NCBI GenBank assembly: GCA_003132665.1
Contig: PKYN01000001.1
Location: 3,153 to 67,152, forward strand
DNA: 64,000 nt
Direction of reading: 5' to 3'
Origin: Actinomycetota bacterium
GTDB lineage: Bacteria; Actinomycetota; Thermoleophilia; Gaiellales; Gaiellaceae
In this document: piece after piece, positions 8,467 to 17,015 of the stretch
How the letters are laid out: each line of letters opens with the position of its first letter
Numbering within the stretch: the stretch's first letter is position 1
Made by a program: the position numbers and the translations under genes
The notes under the pieces: generated by a model
What the model was told of the DNA's origin: nothing
Seen by the model: only the letters and a program-made list of their open reading frames with translations
The model's database searches: none

Positions 8467-8897
8467 CAGATGCTCGCGCCCTCGGTCGAGACCATCTCGC
8501 TGACCAGCGCCGCCTCGGTGAGCGCGCCGATCGCGATCGAGGTCGGGCAGACCGTGTGCAGCCCGCGCTCGGCGAAGAAGGCGGCCCGGGCCGGGTCGAG
8601 AACGCGCACGACCACTCGCTCGACGTGGAAGCGTCGCTGCGCGATCAGGCCGATGACGATGTTCGTGTTGTCGCCGTCGGTGGAGACGACGACCGCCTCG
8701 GCGCTCTCGATGCCGCTCTCAACCAGCACGTCGATGTCGAGCCCGTGCCCGACGATGAAACGTCCCGGCCAGCGCGTCCCGAGATTGGACAGAGCCTCCT
8801 CGTCCTCGTCGACCACGACGACTTCCCAGCCGGCATCGTGCAGATGATGTGCGACCGAAGAACCGGTACGGCCGCATCCGATGATGATCGCCTTCAT
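8466..8897 (-). CDS. Single-domain RCK_N (TrkA-N) protein
   Basis: A 143-residue Rossmann-fold protein containing only the RCK_N module. It has IIGCGRTGSSVA at residues 4-15, VVVDEDEE at the end of strand 2, and the usual STDGDNTNIVIG helix. There is no RCK_C domain. It ends after the dimer-swap helix, and the next gene starts on its last base. Together with the full-length TrkA-type protein encoded downstream it could form a mixed RCK ring (inference). Alternatively it is a stand-alone nucleotide sensor. Confidence 0.85.
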   Translation of the reverse strand: MKAIIIGCGRTGSSVAHHLHDAGWEVVVVDEDEEALSNLGTRWPGRFIVGHGLDIDVLVESGIESAEAVVVSTDGDNTNIVIGLIAQRRFHVERVVVRVLDPARAAFFAERGLHTVCPTSIAIGALTEAALVSEMVSTEGASI

Positions 8898-8943
8898 TAC
8901 GTCTCAGACTAACCGAAAGAGCGGCGCTCGGGACCGGCTCCGA

Positions 8944-9954
8944 TCATTTCCGAATCAGCACGAGCGTGCCGCTCGGGACGATCTTCGTGAACTCCCTGAT
9001 GGCCCAGTTGTACAGGCGCACACAACCGTGGCTGGCCCAGGTTCCGATGTCCCAAGGAGCGTTCGTGCCGTGGATGTAAAAGCCGCTCGGCCATCTACGC
9101 GTATTGGAGAACCTGTACAGCGGCCGGCGCAGCACGCCCCAGGAGCCCGAGGCCGGCCGCGCGGCGCCGAGCTTGAAGTAGCCGTTGGGCGTCGGCGTCG
9201 AGGGGGTGCCGATGGCGATGTCGTAGTGCCTGACGACGAGCTGCCGGCGCACGTCGTAGAGCGTCATCGAGCGCTTGTCGACCAGCACGTAGTTGGCGCG
9301 CTCGGGCAGCTTCGACAGCGGCCCGAGGCTGAAGACAGTCCGCGCCGGAGACGGCGACGACGCCCCGAAGCCGTTCGACGCCCTGAGGCGGAGCTGCTCG
9401 ACTCCGTCGGGCACGCGCAGGTCGCTCAGCCGAATGTGGCCGTCCGCGCCGCTCGTCAACGTCGCCTGCCGGGTCAGCGGCTCGGGGCCGGCCTTTACCT
9501 CGACGCCGGTGACCGTTCGGTCGGCCTCGGCCTGCAGCGTGTACGAGGGCGCGACGATGCTGCCGCCGGGCAGGCTCAGCCTTGGCGTCGAGGGCGTGAA
9601 CGTCGCCGGACTCAGGCCGAACTTCGTCACCCCGAGCGACGCGCCCCGCGCGTCGAGGAAGTCGGCGCCGAACCTGGTTGGCGCTTGGAGGCGATACGGA
9701 ACTCCGGAACTGACCGTGCCGGCGACCGTAGGATCGGCGACGGCGACCGTGGCGAGCGGTTGCCCGCTCACCGAGAAGAAGACTTTGCTCGTCCCGGCCG
9801 GGTAGTCGGCGGCGATAGTGACGGTGCCGGCCAGCCAGTCGATTCCGGCTGCGGGCGCGCTGAGCCCGGGTGCGGCGGCCCGGGAGTCGGCCGGCGCCAG
9901 AGCGGCTGACGCAATCAAGGCGAGCGTTACGACGAACAGTCGGCGCTGGCTCAT
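8944..9954 (-). CDS. L,D-transpeptidase (YkuD domain) with N-terminal Ig-like regions
   Basis: A 336-residue exported enzyme predicted to form 3-3 peptidoglycan cross-links. The signal peptide is at 1-27 (LFVVTLALIASAALA...SRA). The middle (about 30-210) is a set of beta-sandwich repeats. The C-terminal YkuD catalytic domain has the HGTNAPW histidine and the active-site motif SHGCVRLYN with the catalytic cysteine near residue 310. The stop of the next gene upstream overlaps its ATG by 4 bases, so the two exported proteins are made together. Sits between two groups of K+ genes without obvious functional link. Confidence 0.93.
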   Translation of the reverse strand: MSQRRLFVVTLALIASAALAPADSRAAAPGLSAPAAGIDWLAGTVTIAADYPAGTSKVFFSVSGQPLATVAVADPTVAGTVSSGVPYRLQAPTRFGADFLDARGASLGVTKFGLSPATFTPSTPRLSLPGGSIVAPSYTLQAEADRTVTGVEVKAGPEPLTRQATLTSGADGHIRLSDLRVPDGVEQLRLRASNGFGASSPSPARTVFSLGPLSKLPERANYVLVDKRSMTLYDVRRQLVVRHYDIAIGTPSTPTPNGYFKLGAARPASGSWGVLRRPLYRFSNTRRWPSGFYIHGTNAPWDIGTWASHGCVRLYNWAIREFTKIVPSGTLVLIRK

Positions 9955-10442
9955 TTCGATCTCACGATGACCTGATACACACGCTTGGTGCTGTTCAAAA
10001 CCCAGAAATCCGTATAGGGACGCGCGCCCAAGACGTAGTGATCGAACTTCGGTGTGTGGCTTCGCTTCATCCCGGGATAGGCGCTAGTGAGGTCGGCCTC
10101 GCTGCTGCCCACCTTGATCCCCCGGGCGGTCACGTAGACGGGCGAGTTGAAGCTGAACTGAAAGACGCGGTGAGTCGAGTTGGAGAGCATCTCGCACGGA
10201 TAGCGGCCTGCACGCTTCGTTCCGAAATCCGTCACGTACACGACCCGGCTACCGTAGTTCGGGTCGCGCTGCAGCCCGGTGTGCTTGCCGAGGAAGCGCG
10301 CCACGCTCGTGTCGATCTGGCCGAGGCGCGCCTGCCCCGCGCCCTTTCCCTCGTGAATGACGGTCGCGGTCGCGATGGAGGCGACGGCCAGCGCAACCAG
10401 CGCCGCAAAAACTAGTAAGCCGAATCGTCGCTGCATCTTCAC
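9951..10442 (-). CDS. Hypothetical secreted protein co-translated with an L,D-transpeptidase
   Basis: A 163-residue protein starting at ATG 10442. A basic start (MKMQRRFG) is followed by a hydrophobic signal segment to about residue 27. The mature protein has a single cysteine (YPCEML) and a recurrent GIKVGSSEADLTSAYPGM pattern, which resembles the repeat found in several exported actinobacterial proteins where a G-x-S-x-x-x-V segment precedes a predicted beta-strand pair. I do not recognise a catalytic motif. Coupling to the transpeptidase by a 4-base overlap suggests a cell-wall role. Confidence 0.7.
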   Translation of the reverse strand: MKMQRRFGLLVFAALVALAVASIATATVIHEGKGAGQARLGQIDTSVARFLGKHTGLQRDPNYGSRVVYVTDFGTKRAGRYPCEMLSNSTHRVFQFSFNSPVYVTARGIKVGSSEADLTSAYPGMKRSHTPKFDHYVLGARPYTDFWVLNSTKRVYQVIVRSK

Positions 10443-10567
10443 CGCTAGTACCCTCCACAGTCGTTGCCTATGCGAGGGTACCCGACCCTGCGTCGGCGAG
10501 ATGCTAGTCTCGGCCCCGTTCCAGGGTCAACTCGGCACGAGAGCCTGCGCTCGGGAACAGAGATCCC

Positions 10568-11758
10568 GTGACGAGAAAACACACGAGCGCCGGCGCCGAA
10601 AGCCCGCACGGGGCGGGGCGACTCACGCGAGGCCGGCTGATCGTGCGCCTCGTCACGATGGTCGCCGCCCTGGTGCTGATCGACCTCGTCGTCGCAAACT
10701 ATCTGAGACCCGGCCAGAGCTACGACGCCGATTGGCGCCTGCCCCGGACGCAGTCGATGTCGGCGCTGCCCGGCTACGTCGACCACATCGAGGGCTTGCG
10801 CCCGGATCCCCGGCGGCCGCGCGTGCTGTTCCTCGGCGCCTCGCCCACCTGGGGCGAGATGAACCGCGACCGGCACCGAACCTATACGGCCGCCTTTGCC
10901 CGCACCGCCCATGCCGCGGGCGTGAATGCGCGCGTCTACAACCTCGGCGCCGACGGCGCCCTGGTCGCCGACGACTACTTCATTGCCGACCGCCTCGCCG
11001 GGCACGCCGACCTGCTGGGGATACAGCTCACGTACCACACCTTCAACCCCGCGGCGCGCGTCGACGGAGCGGCGCGCTTCTCGGAGCTGCCGCGAATGCT
11101 GGGCGAGCCGGTCGATGCTCAGGTGGCGAAGGTGCTCGCGATCCATCGCACGATGCCGTTCAACCTGAGCGGCACGGTAGACCGCACGCTCGACCGTAAC
11201 TGGCTGCTCTTCCGCGAGCACGACGAGCTGGCCACGCGACTTTTCGGCCGCCCGGCGCGCGACGAGCTGTACTCGCGCTGGCAGGAGCTGACCGGGAATG
11301 AGCCCAAGAAGCTTCCGCTGGCGCCCGCTCTGGCCAAGAACACCCGTTTCGACCAGCTCGACCCCGCCCGGCAGACCGAGATCGTCGAGCGCTACGCCGA
11401 CTTCGCGAACTTCCACATTCGCCGCGGCGACTCCGAGCTGCGCATGCTCGACCTGCTCTGCGCGCAGCTGGAGCGCCGTCACGCTCGCGCCGTCTTCTTC
11501 ATGTCGCCGCTCAATCTCGGCGCGCTCGAGAGCTTCGGCGTGTTCGACCACCGTCTCTACTCCGCCAACGTGGCGATCATCCGCGCGGTCGTCGAGAAGC
11601 ACGGCCTGACCCTGATCGACTGGAACCAGCCGGGGAAGGAGCTGCCCTCCTCGGCCTTCGCCGACGCCACGCACACTACCGACCGGGGCAGCGCCGTCTT
11701 CGCGCGGCGGCTCTATCGGGCGCTGGCGCCTGAGCTCAGCAGGGAGGCGCAGCCGTGA
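10568..11758 (+). CDS. Membrane-anchored SGNH-fold protein, DltD/AlgJ-like partner of an MBOAT acyltransferase
   Basis: A 396-residue protein from a GTG at 10568. One N-terminal membrane helix (about 25-46) is followed by an extracytoplasmic SGNH domain. Block I reads LFLGASPTWGE with the candidate nucleophile Ser92; the C-terminal D-x-x-H pair is DATH, Asp366 and His369. In AlgJ/AlgX, DltD and related pairs such a protein receives or transfers acyl groups delivered by the MBOAT enzyme. The next gene encodes that MBOAT protein and overlaps by 4 bases (GTGA). The acylated polymer is unknown. Confidence 0.75.
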   Translation: MTRKHTSAGAESPHGAGRLTRGRLIVRLVTMVAALVLIDLVVANYLRPGQSYDADWRLPRTQSMSALPGYVDHIEGLRPDPRRPRVLFLGASPTWGEMNRDRHRTYTAAFARTAHAAGVNARVYNLGADGALVADDYFIADRLAGHADLLGIQLTYHTFNPAARVDGAARFSELPRMLGEPVDAQVAKVLAIHRTMPFNLSGTVDRTLDRNWLLFREHDELATRLFGRPARDELYSRWQELTGNEPKKLPLAPALAKNTRFDQLDPARQTEIVERYADFANFHIRRGDSELRMLDLLCAQLERRHARAVFFMSPLNLGALESFGVFDHRLYSANVAIIRAVVEKHGLTLIDWNQPGKELPSSAFADATHTTDRGSAVFARRLYRALAPELSREAQP

Positions 11759-12969
11759 TCTTCGGCGAGGCGCTGTATTTCATCGCGCTCGCGGCGGCGG
11801 TCGCCCTCTTCCGCTTCGCGCCCGGAAAGCTGCGTCCCTGGCTCATCTTCGTCTTCGGACTTTCCTTCTACGGCTACTACGCCGGCCGTTTCTGGCTGCT
11901 GATCCTGGGCGAGGCGCTACTCGTGTACGTGCTCGGACGGGTCATGCGCCGGCCGCGGATGGCCTTGCCGGCGTTCGCGCTCGGCCTCGCCGGCACGATC
12001 GGTGCGCTGGCCTACTTCAAGTACTCGCGCCTGCTCGGCCCGATCCTCGGGCAGGCGATGGGCTCGCACGGCGGGGCGCTGCCGACCTTCCAGGACATCG
12101 CCGTGCCGCTGGCGATCTCGTTCTTCACCTTCGAGTTCATCCACTACGTCGTCGACATCCGCCGCGGCACGATCGAGCGTCACGGCCTCGGCGATTTCCT
12201 CGCCTTCGCCATGTTCGCGCCGACCATGGTCGCCGGTCCGATCAAGCGCTTCCAGCAGTTCTCGCCCCAGGTTAAGACGGTCCGCGCCGACGCGTCCGAT
12301 GTCAGCGCCGGCATCACACGCATCGCGGTAGGGCTGGCCAAGAAGTTGGTGCTGGCCGACACGTTCGCGCTCTGGCTGGGTCCGCTCGGCTCGACCGGCG
12401 CGCTCGACCAGGCCTCGAAGTTCCAGATCGCGAGCGCGCTCGTTGCCTATTCGCTGCACATCTACTTCGACTTCTCCGGCTACTCCGACATCGCGATCGG
12501 CTCGGCGCGACTGTTCGGCATCAGCGTGCCCGAGAACTTCGCCTGGCCTTACCTGCGCCCGAGCATCCGCAGCTTCTGGCGCCACTGGCACATGACACTC
12601 ACCCGCTGGGTGACCGACTACGTCTACATCCCGCTCGGCGGCAACCGCCGCGGCCTCGCCATAACGTGCTTGAACCTGATGGTGGCGTTTACCATCGTCG
12701 GCATCTGGCACGGCGCCGCCTGGCACTTCGCTGCCTGGGGCGTCTTCATGGGCCTGCTCCTGGTGGGGCACCGGCTCTGGACCGAGCTGGGAAAGAAGCC
12801 TTTGCTAGCCGCCGTCCCCGCCCTGAGCAGAGGAGCCGCCGGAAAGCTCCTCCACTACGGCGGTAGCGCCGCCGGCGGCGTGCTCACATTCTCGCTCGTG
12901 ACCCTGGGTTGGGGTCTATTCGTGATGCCCTACGACCGCTTCTGGCACATGCTTACGAGGTTGCTGTGA
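11755..12969 (+). CDS. MBOAT-family membrane O-acyltransferase (DltB/AlgI-like)
   Basis: A 404-residue polytopic protein that moves an acyl group across the membrane for envelope polymer acylation. Hallmarks are the PTMVAGPIKR segment near residue 160, the SFWRHWHMTLTRW segment with conserved histidine and tryptophan, YIPLGGNRRG, and the catalytic-histidine region GIWHGAAWH near residue 319. Length and motif order match DltB/AlgI/PatA. The GTG start has a good ribosome-binding site (AGGGAGG) inside the SGNH gene. The following 44-codon gene overlaps its stop, so three products are translated as a unit. Confidence 0.92.
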   Translation: MIFGEALYFIALAAAVALFRFAPGKLRPWLIFVFGLSFYGYYAGRFWLLILGEALLVYVLGRVMRRPRMALPAFALGLAGTIGALAYFKYSRLLGPILGQAMGSHGGALPTFQDIAVPLAISFFTFEFIHYVVDIRRGTIERHGLGDFLAFAMFAPTMVAGPIKRFQQFSPQVKTVRADASDVSAGITRIAVGLAKKLVLADTFALWLGPLGSTGALDQASKFQIASALVAYSLHIYFDFSGYSDIAIGSARLFGISVPENFAWPYLRPSIRSFWRHWHMTLTRWVTDYVYIPLGGNRRGLAITCLNLMVAFTIVGIWHGAAWHFAAWGVFMGLLLVGHRLWTELGKKPLLAAVPALSRGAAGKLLHYGGSAAGGVLTFSLVTLGWGLFVMPYDRFWHMLTRLL

Positions 12970-13100
12970 GGAAACTAGTGAGCACCCGCGCGAAGCTGCT
13001 CATGGTCGACATCGCCGTCGGCCTCGTCTGGGCGTTGCTTCTCGCCGCCGCGGTCGCCTTCTCCAGCGGCATCTCGCAGTTCATCTACATCGACTTCTAG
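12966..13100 (+). CDS. DltX-like membrane microprotein with a C-terminal FxYxxF motif
   Basis: A 44-residue protein read from GTG 12966, overlapping the MBOAT stop by 4 bases. It has a basic N-terminus (RKLVSTRAK), one transmembrane helix (about 11-32) and ends exactly in FIYIDF (residues 39-44). Firmicute DltX microproteins share this plan, with one helix and a C-terminal F-I-Y-N-x-F type end whose tyrosine has been proposed as an acyl carrier between DltB and DltD. No dltA or dltC gene is nearby, so the acyl donor may differ. Too short for many gene finders, but the coupling and motif argue strongly that it is real. Confidence 0.75.
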   Translation: MRKLVSTRAKLLMVDIAVGLVWALLLAAAVAFSSGISQFIYIDF

Positions 13101-13115
13101 TCGAGGCATCGACTT

Positions 13116-15053
13116 CTAGACCGAGCCGCCGGGCGCCGTGCCTCCCGGCTCGGGCTCCGGCAAGCCCTCGAACGCGTCCTCGGGGAAGGAGACGATCATC
13201 ACCTCGCAGGGCGCCTTGCGCAGGACGTACTCCACGGTGGGCGAGAAGAAGCGCGAGTGGCGGCGCCAGCGCGCGCCCGAGCCGATGACGATCAGGTCGG
13301 CGGCGACCTCGCGCGCCTGCTCAACGACCGCGGCTCCGATCGAGCGCGTACGCACCGAATAATCGCGCATCGGCACGTCGTTCTCCTCGGCGAGAGCCCG
13401 CGCCTCGACGAGAGTCTCGGCCGCGCGGCGCTCCTGCTCTTCGAGCGGCGCGTCGAGCGACTGTTCGAGCGGCACTTCGATCACGTTCAGGGCGATCACC
13501 GAGGCGCTGCGCTCCTGGGCGATCCGCACCGCGGTCGCCATCATCTCCTCGCCGATGTCGCCCATCTTCATCGGCACCAGGATGGTCGCGAAACCCGCTT
13601 CCGGCAGCTCCTGCTCGCCGCCGCCGCCGACCTGTTCGAGCAAGCCGGTACCGCGCTGGTGGCGAACGAGGCCGAAGATCGCAATCCCCAGGATCAGCCA
13701 GAGCGGACCGCCGTAGCGGGCGGCCGGATGGGTGAGCATCGTCAGAACGAAGACGAAGATCGTGAGCACGGCGCCGAGCAGGGCGGGCAGTGGAAGCTCG
13801 CCGCCGAAGACGCGGAGCGAGAAGGGAACGCGGTAGGGACGGAAGAGGTTCGGCGCGCTGTAGCGGAGCCTGATCACGGCGAGCTGAAGGGCGCTGAAGG
13901 CGATCAGGACGCCGAACGAGAACAGGCTGGCCAGGAAGGTCGCCTGCCCTTGCAGGCCGGAGTGATGCAGCGACTCGGTGGCGATCAGGAGCCCGCCGGC
14001 GATGAGCACGACCCCCACCAGCGCCTGCGGCGACACGAGCGTGCGGTGGTAGAGGCGACCGAACGGCGCGGGCAACATCCGGTGCTCACCGAGCGAGCGA
14101 GCCAGGCGTGCGAAGCCGGAGATCGCGGTCGTCGCGGCCAAAAGCAGGATCGCCACGCCGCTCAGGCCGACGAACACTCGCAGCGCCGAGGCGAGAAAGC
14201 TCGGCATGTGCGGAGAGAGGGCGGAGACGATGCCCATCAAGGGAGCCCGCCTCCATTCGTCGCCGAGCGCGGTATGGCCATGCGCTACCGGGAAGGCGGA
14301 CAAACCAACAACGGCGATCAACACGTAAACGCCGATCACGGTTCCGATCGCCGCAAAGAGGTTTCTCGGCAAGTTCTCCGGGCTTCGACTTTCCCGTGAG
14401 AGGTTGGCAACAGTCTCGATGCCCGTGAAGGCCAGCATCGCCAGCGGCAGGGCGAAGGCGAGCGAGCCCCAGCTCGGCACGCTGCCGAGATGCACGCCCG
14501 ACGCCAGCCCGTGCCAGGAGAAGAGCAGCGCCAGGCCGAGCCCGATCAGGGCGACCTGGGTAGCCAGGTCGAGAACGGCAAGGACGATGCCGAAGCGGTA
14601 GAGGCTGGGCCGGAACGAGAGGCGCATCAACGCGAGGGCGAGCACCAGCCCCACGCCGAACAGCGTGTCGAAAGGCGGCCGCCGGATGGTCGAAAGATTG
14701 AAGGCGGCGCCCAGATAGTGCGGCACGAAGAGCGTCGTCAGGGCGATGACGATCAGGTAGTCGAGCATCAGCACCCAGCCGACCACGAAGCCCGCCACGT
14801 CGCCGAAGGCCCGGCCCACGAAGTTCGCGGCGCCGCCCGCATCCGGCGAGGAGGTGATCGCCTCGGCATACGAGAGAGCGACGACGAGGAAAAGCGCCCC
14901 GACGGCCAGCAGCACGCCCGGCGTCAGGCCGAGCGCGCGCGCCGCGACGATGCCGAGCGCGAAGTAGATCGAGGAGGCCACCTCGCCGTAGGCGATCGAG
15001 TAGAGATCTCGCCCGCCGAGAACGCGTGTCAAACGTGGACGTTTTCTAGCCAT
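13116..15053 (-). CDS. APC-superfamily permease with C-terminal universal stress (UspA) domain
   Basis: A 645-residue protein. Residues 1 to about 455 form an APC amino-acid/polyamine/K+ type permease with about 12 helices, including the first-helix GEVASSIYFALG segment and the PDAGGAANFVG segment. Residues about 485-625 form a UspA domain (TILVPMKMGDIGEE...LIVIGSGARW...SPTVEYVLRKAPCEVMIV). The G-x2-G-x9-G(S/T) nucleotide loop is only partly kept. APC-Usp fusions are typical of actinobacteria and archaea; substrate unknown. It converges on the DltX-like gene; the TAG stop sits in the second copy of a 13-base direct repeat. Confidence 0.88.
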   Translation of the reverse strand: MARKRPRLTRVLGGRDLYSIAYGEVASSIYFALGIVAARALGLTPGVLLAVGALFLVVALSYAEAITSSPDAGGAANFVGRAFGDVAGFVVGWVLMLDYLIVIALTTLFVPHYLGAAFNLSTIRRPPFDTLFGVGLVLALALMRLSFRPSLYRFGIVLAVLDLATQVALIGLGLALLFSWHGLASGVHLGSVPSWGSLAFALPLAMLAFTGIETVANLSRESRSPENLPRNLFAAIGTVIGVYVLIAVVGLSAFPVAHGHTALGDEWRRAPLMGIVSALSPHMPSFLASALRVFVGLSGVAILLLAATTAISGFARLARSLGEHRMLPAPFGRLYHRTLVSPQALVGVVLIAGGLLIATESLHHSGLQGQATFLASLFSFGVLIAFSALQLAVIRLRYSAPNLFRPYRVPFSLRVFGGELPLPALLGAVLTIFVFVLTMLTHPAARYGGPLWLILGIAIFGLVRHQRGTGLLEQVGGGGEQELPEAGFATILVPMKMGDIGEEMMATAVRIAQERSASVIALNVIEVPLEQSLDAPLEEQERRAAETLVEARALAEENDVPMRDYSVRTRSIGAAVVEQAREVAADLIVIGSGARWRRHSRFFSPTVEYVLRKAPCEVMIVSFPEDAFEGLPEPEPGGTAPGGSV

Positions 15054-15143
15054 CTGCGCCGAGCTTAACGGCGATGCGCCGAGCCTGATTACGTAACCGG
15101 CCGAGCTCGAGAGCTTCGAGATGGCACTGGGCGGACCGCTGCA

Positions 15144-15314
15144 TCAGTGACGGCGCGTGAGGTACAGGCGCCCCAACCCGGCCGCGGCAAAGAGCGGCCC
15201 GAGCAGGTAGCCGACGACACCGCCTCCGGCGAGCGCGGTCCGCACCACGATCGCAACGCCGAGACAGATCAGCGCTACCGAGGTGAAGGTGATCGATAGA
15301 CGGTAGAAGCTCAT
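15144..15314 (-). CDS. Small two-helix membrane protein coupled to a UspA gene
   Basis: A 56-residue protein (MSFYRLSITF...LYLTRRH) found by reading the minus strand just downstream of the UspA gene. It has two hydrophobic stretches (about 8-25 and 31-48) with a glycine-rich turn (ALAGGGVVGY) and a basic C-terminus. Its ATG overlaps the UspA stop codon in an ATGA, so translation is coupled. No known family recognised. Its size and position suggest a membrane tether or regulator in the stress/K+ gene group (inference). Confidence 0.6.
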   Translation of the reverse strand: MSFYRLSITFTSVALICLGVAIVVRTALAGGGVVGYLLGPLFAAAGLGRLYLTRRH

Positions 15315-15649
15315 GCCGGAGGGGCCGAAGCCGAGACGACCATCACCCTACAGGGCGCGTGCTTCAGCACGTAGTCGACGGTGCTGCCGAAGATGGCCTT
15401 GCGCATCCGCTCGCTCTTGCGAGTCGCACCGAGCACGATGATCTCGGAACCACGGCGCATCGCCTCCTCGACGATCGTCGGGCCGGCCTGCCGGCCGCGG
15501 GCCAGGCGCTCGACAATCTTTACGCCGTAGGACTCGCCGACCGCGTCAGCGTCGTCGAGCAGGTCGTCCAGCATCTCTTCCTCCTCGGGCACCTTCGCGT
15601 CGAGGCGCAGCTGAAGGCGATCCCTGCTTGCGGACTTGCAGCCAAACAC
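15311..15649 (-). CDS. Universal stress protein (UspA) family, shortened at the N-terminus
   Basis: A UspA-like protein of 112 residues if read from GTG 15649, or 129 residues from ATG 15700. The C-terminal two thirds match the family: SAGP-like RQAGPTIVEEA, IIVLGATRKSE, and FGSTVDYVLKHAPCRVMVV. These closely resemble the UspA domain of the nearby APC fusion. The first beta-strand and the helix that normally precede LDAKVPEEEE are missing or unrecognisable, because the divergent trkA gene starts at 15687. The ATG at 15700 lies inside trkA, so I prefer 15649, with low certainty. It may be an erosion product that still has a coupled downstream gene. Confidence 0.65.
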   Translation of the reverse strand: MFGCKSASRDRLQLRLDAKVPEEEEMLDDLLDDADAVGESYGVKIVERLARGRQAGPTIVEEAMRRGSEIIVLGATRKSERMRKAIFGSTVDYVLKHAPCRVMVVSASAPPA

Positions 15650-15686
15650 TGCATCCGACTGCGCTGAGCGATAACTTTCCAGCGCG

Positions 15687-17015
15687 ATGAAGATTTTCAT
15701 GGTCGGAGCCGGTCAGGTGGGGACGACGATCCTCGAAGCGCTGCGCGGCGAGCACGAGTTCAGGGTGGTCGACCGCGACCACGAGCGTCTGGCCGAGCTG
15801 GTGCAGAACTACGGCGTGACGACGGTCGAAGGCGACGGCACCAGTCGCCGCGTGCTCGAGCAGGGAGGCGTCGACGAGGCCAACCTGTTCATCTCCTGCA
15901 CCTCGCACGACGAGGCCAACCTGATCGCCTGCTTACTCACGCGCCGCCTGGCTCCAAACGCCAAGACGATCGCTCGCGTCTCCAACGAGGAGTACCTCGA
16001 GGTCTGGCGCGACCGTTTCCTCGACGTCGATTTCGTGGTCTCCTCCGAGCTCGAGGCGGCGCTTGCCGTCTCGCGCATCATCGGCATCCCGGCGGCCCGG
16101 CAAACCGACGTCTTCGCCGACGGCCAGGTGCAGATGGTCGAGTTCGAGGTGCCAGGCGGGATCGCCTCCGGGGCGGTGATCGGCAAGCGCCTGCGCGAGA
16201 GCGCCGTTCCCTACGACTCGCGCGTCGTCAGCATCATCCGCGCGGGGAAGCGCATCGTGCCGCGCGGCAGCGAGCGAATCGAGGCCGGCGACCGGGTCGT
16301 CGTGATCGGATCGCCCAAGGCCATCAACCTTTGGAGCGCGATCGTTGCGAGCGGCGAGCAGCGAACAGGCGACGTCGTCGTCTTCGGCGGCGGGCGCACG
16401 GGCGTTGCGATCGCACGAGTGCTGCTTTCTCAGGGCAGCCGCGTGCGCATCATCGAGGCTGACGCCAGGCGGGCCGATCGGATCGCGGAGCTGCTTCCCC
16501 GGGCGCGGGTGCTGGTGGCGACCGGCATGAATCCCGACTTTCTCGACCGCGAGCAGATCGGGCGCGCAGAGGTAGCCGTTTTCGCCATGCGCGAAGACAC
16601 GAAGATCCACTACGCGGCGACGCTGGCCAAGCTGCACGGCGTCCCCTTCACGATCGCCATCGTCCACGACGAAGTCTCGATCGAGGTGTTCGAGAAGTCT
16701 GGAATCGACGTCGCCCTGAACCCGCGCCTGATCACCTCGGAGGAGATCGTCCGCTTCGCCCACGATCCGCGCACGCGCCAGGTCTCGATGCTCGAGCGCG
16801 ACCGCTTCGAGATCCTCGACGTCACGGTGCGCGAGGACAACGAGCTGATCGGAAAGCCGCTCAGCGAGCTCCCGGCCAAGGGCACGATCATCGGCGCGAT
16901 CATTCGCAACGACCGGGCGATCTTCCCGCACGGCCACGACCGTATCCAGCGCGGCGATCGCGTAATCGTCTTCACCGAGTCGAAGCACGCGGGCGAGCTC
17001 GAGCGCGAGCTGTGA
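15687..17015 (+). CDS. trkA: Trk system potassium uptake protein TrkA (two RCK repeats)
   Basis: A 442-residue peripheral regulator with two tandem RCK units. The first Rossmann fold starts at residue 1 (MVGAGQVGTTI, VVDRDHERL) with RCK_C near 140-215. The second starts near 230 (VVFGGGRTGVAI, IIEADARRAD) with RCK_C near 360-442 (LELDVTV-type ...RGDRVIVFTE). It binds NAD(H)/ATP and gates the TrkH channel encoded next; the GTG of trkH overlaps its stop by 4 bases. Length and layout are those of classical TrkA, unlike the two shorter RCK proteins at 7.8-8.9 kb. Confidence 0.93.
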   Translation: MKIFMVGAGQVGTTILEALRGEHEFRVVDRDHERLAELVQNYGVTTVEGDGTSRRVLEQGGVDEANLFISCTSHDEANLIACLLTRRLAPNAKTIARVSNEEYLEVWRDRFLDVDFVVSSELEAALAVSRIIGIPAARQTDVFADGQVQMVEFEVPGGIASGAVIGKRLRESAVPYDSRVVSIIRAGKRIVPRGSERIEAGDRVVVIGSPKAINLWSAIVASGEQRTGDVVVFGGGRTGVAIARVLLSQGSRVRIIEADARRADRIAELLPRARVLVATGMNPDFLDREQIGRAEVAVFAMREDTKIHYAATLAKLHGVPFTIAIVHDEVSIEVFEKSGIDVALNPRLITSEEIVRFAHDPRTRQVSMLERDRFEILDVTVREDNELIGKPLSELPAKGTIIGAIIRNDRAIFPHGHDRIQRGDRVIVFTESKHAGELEREL

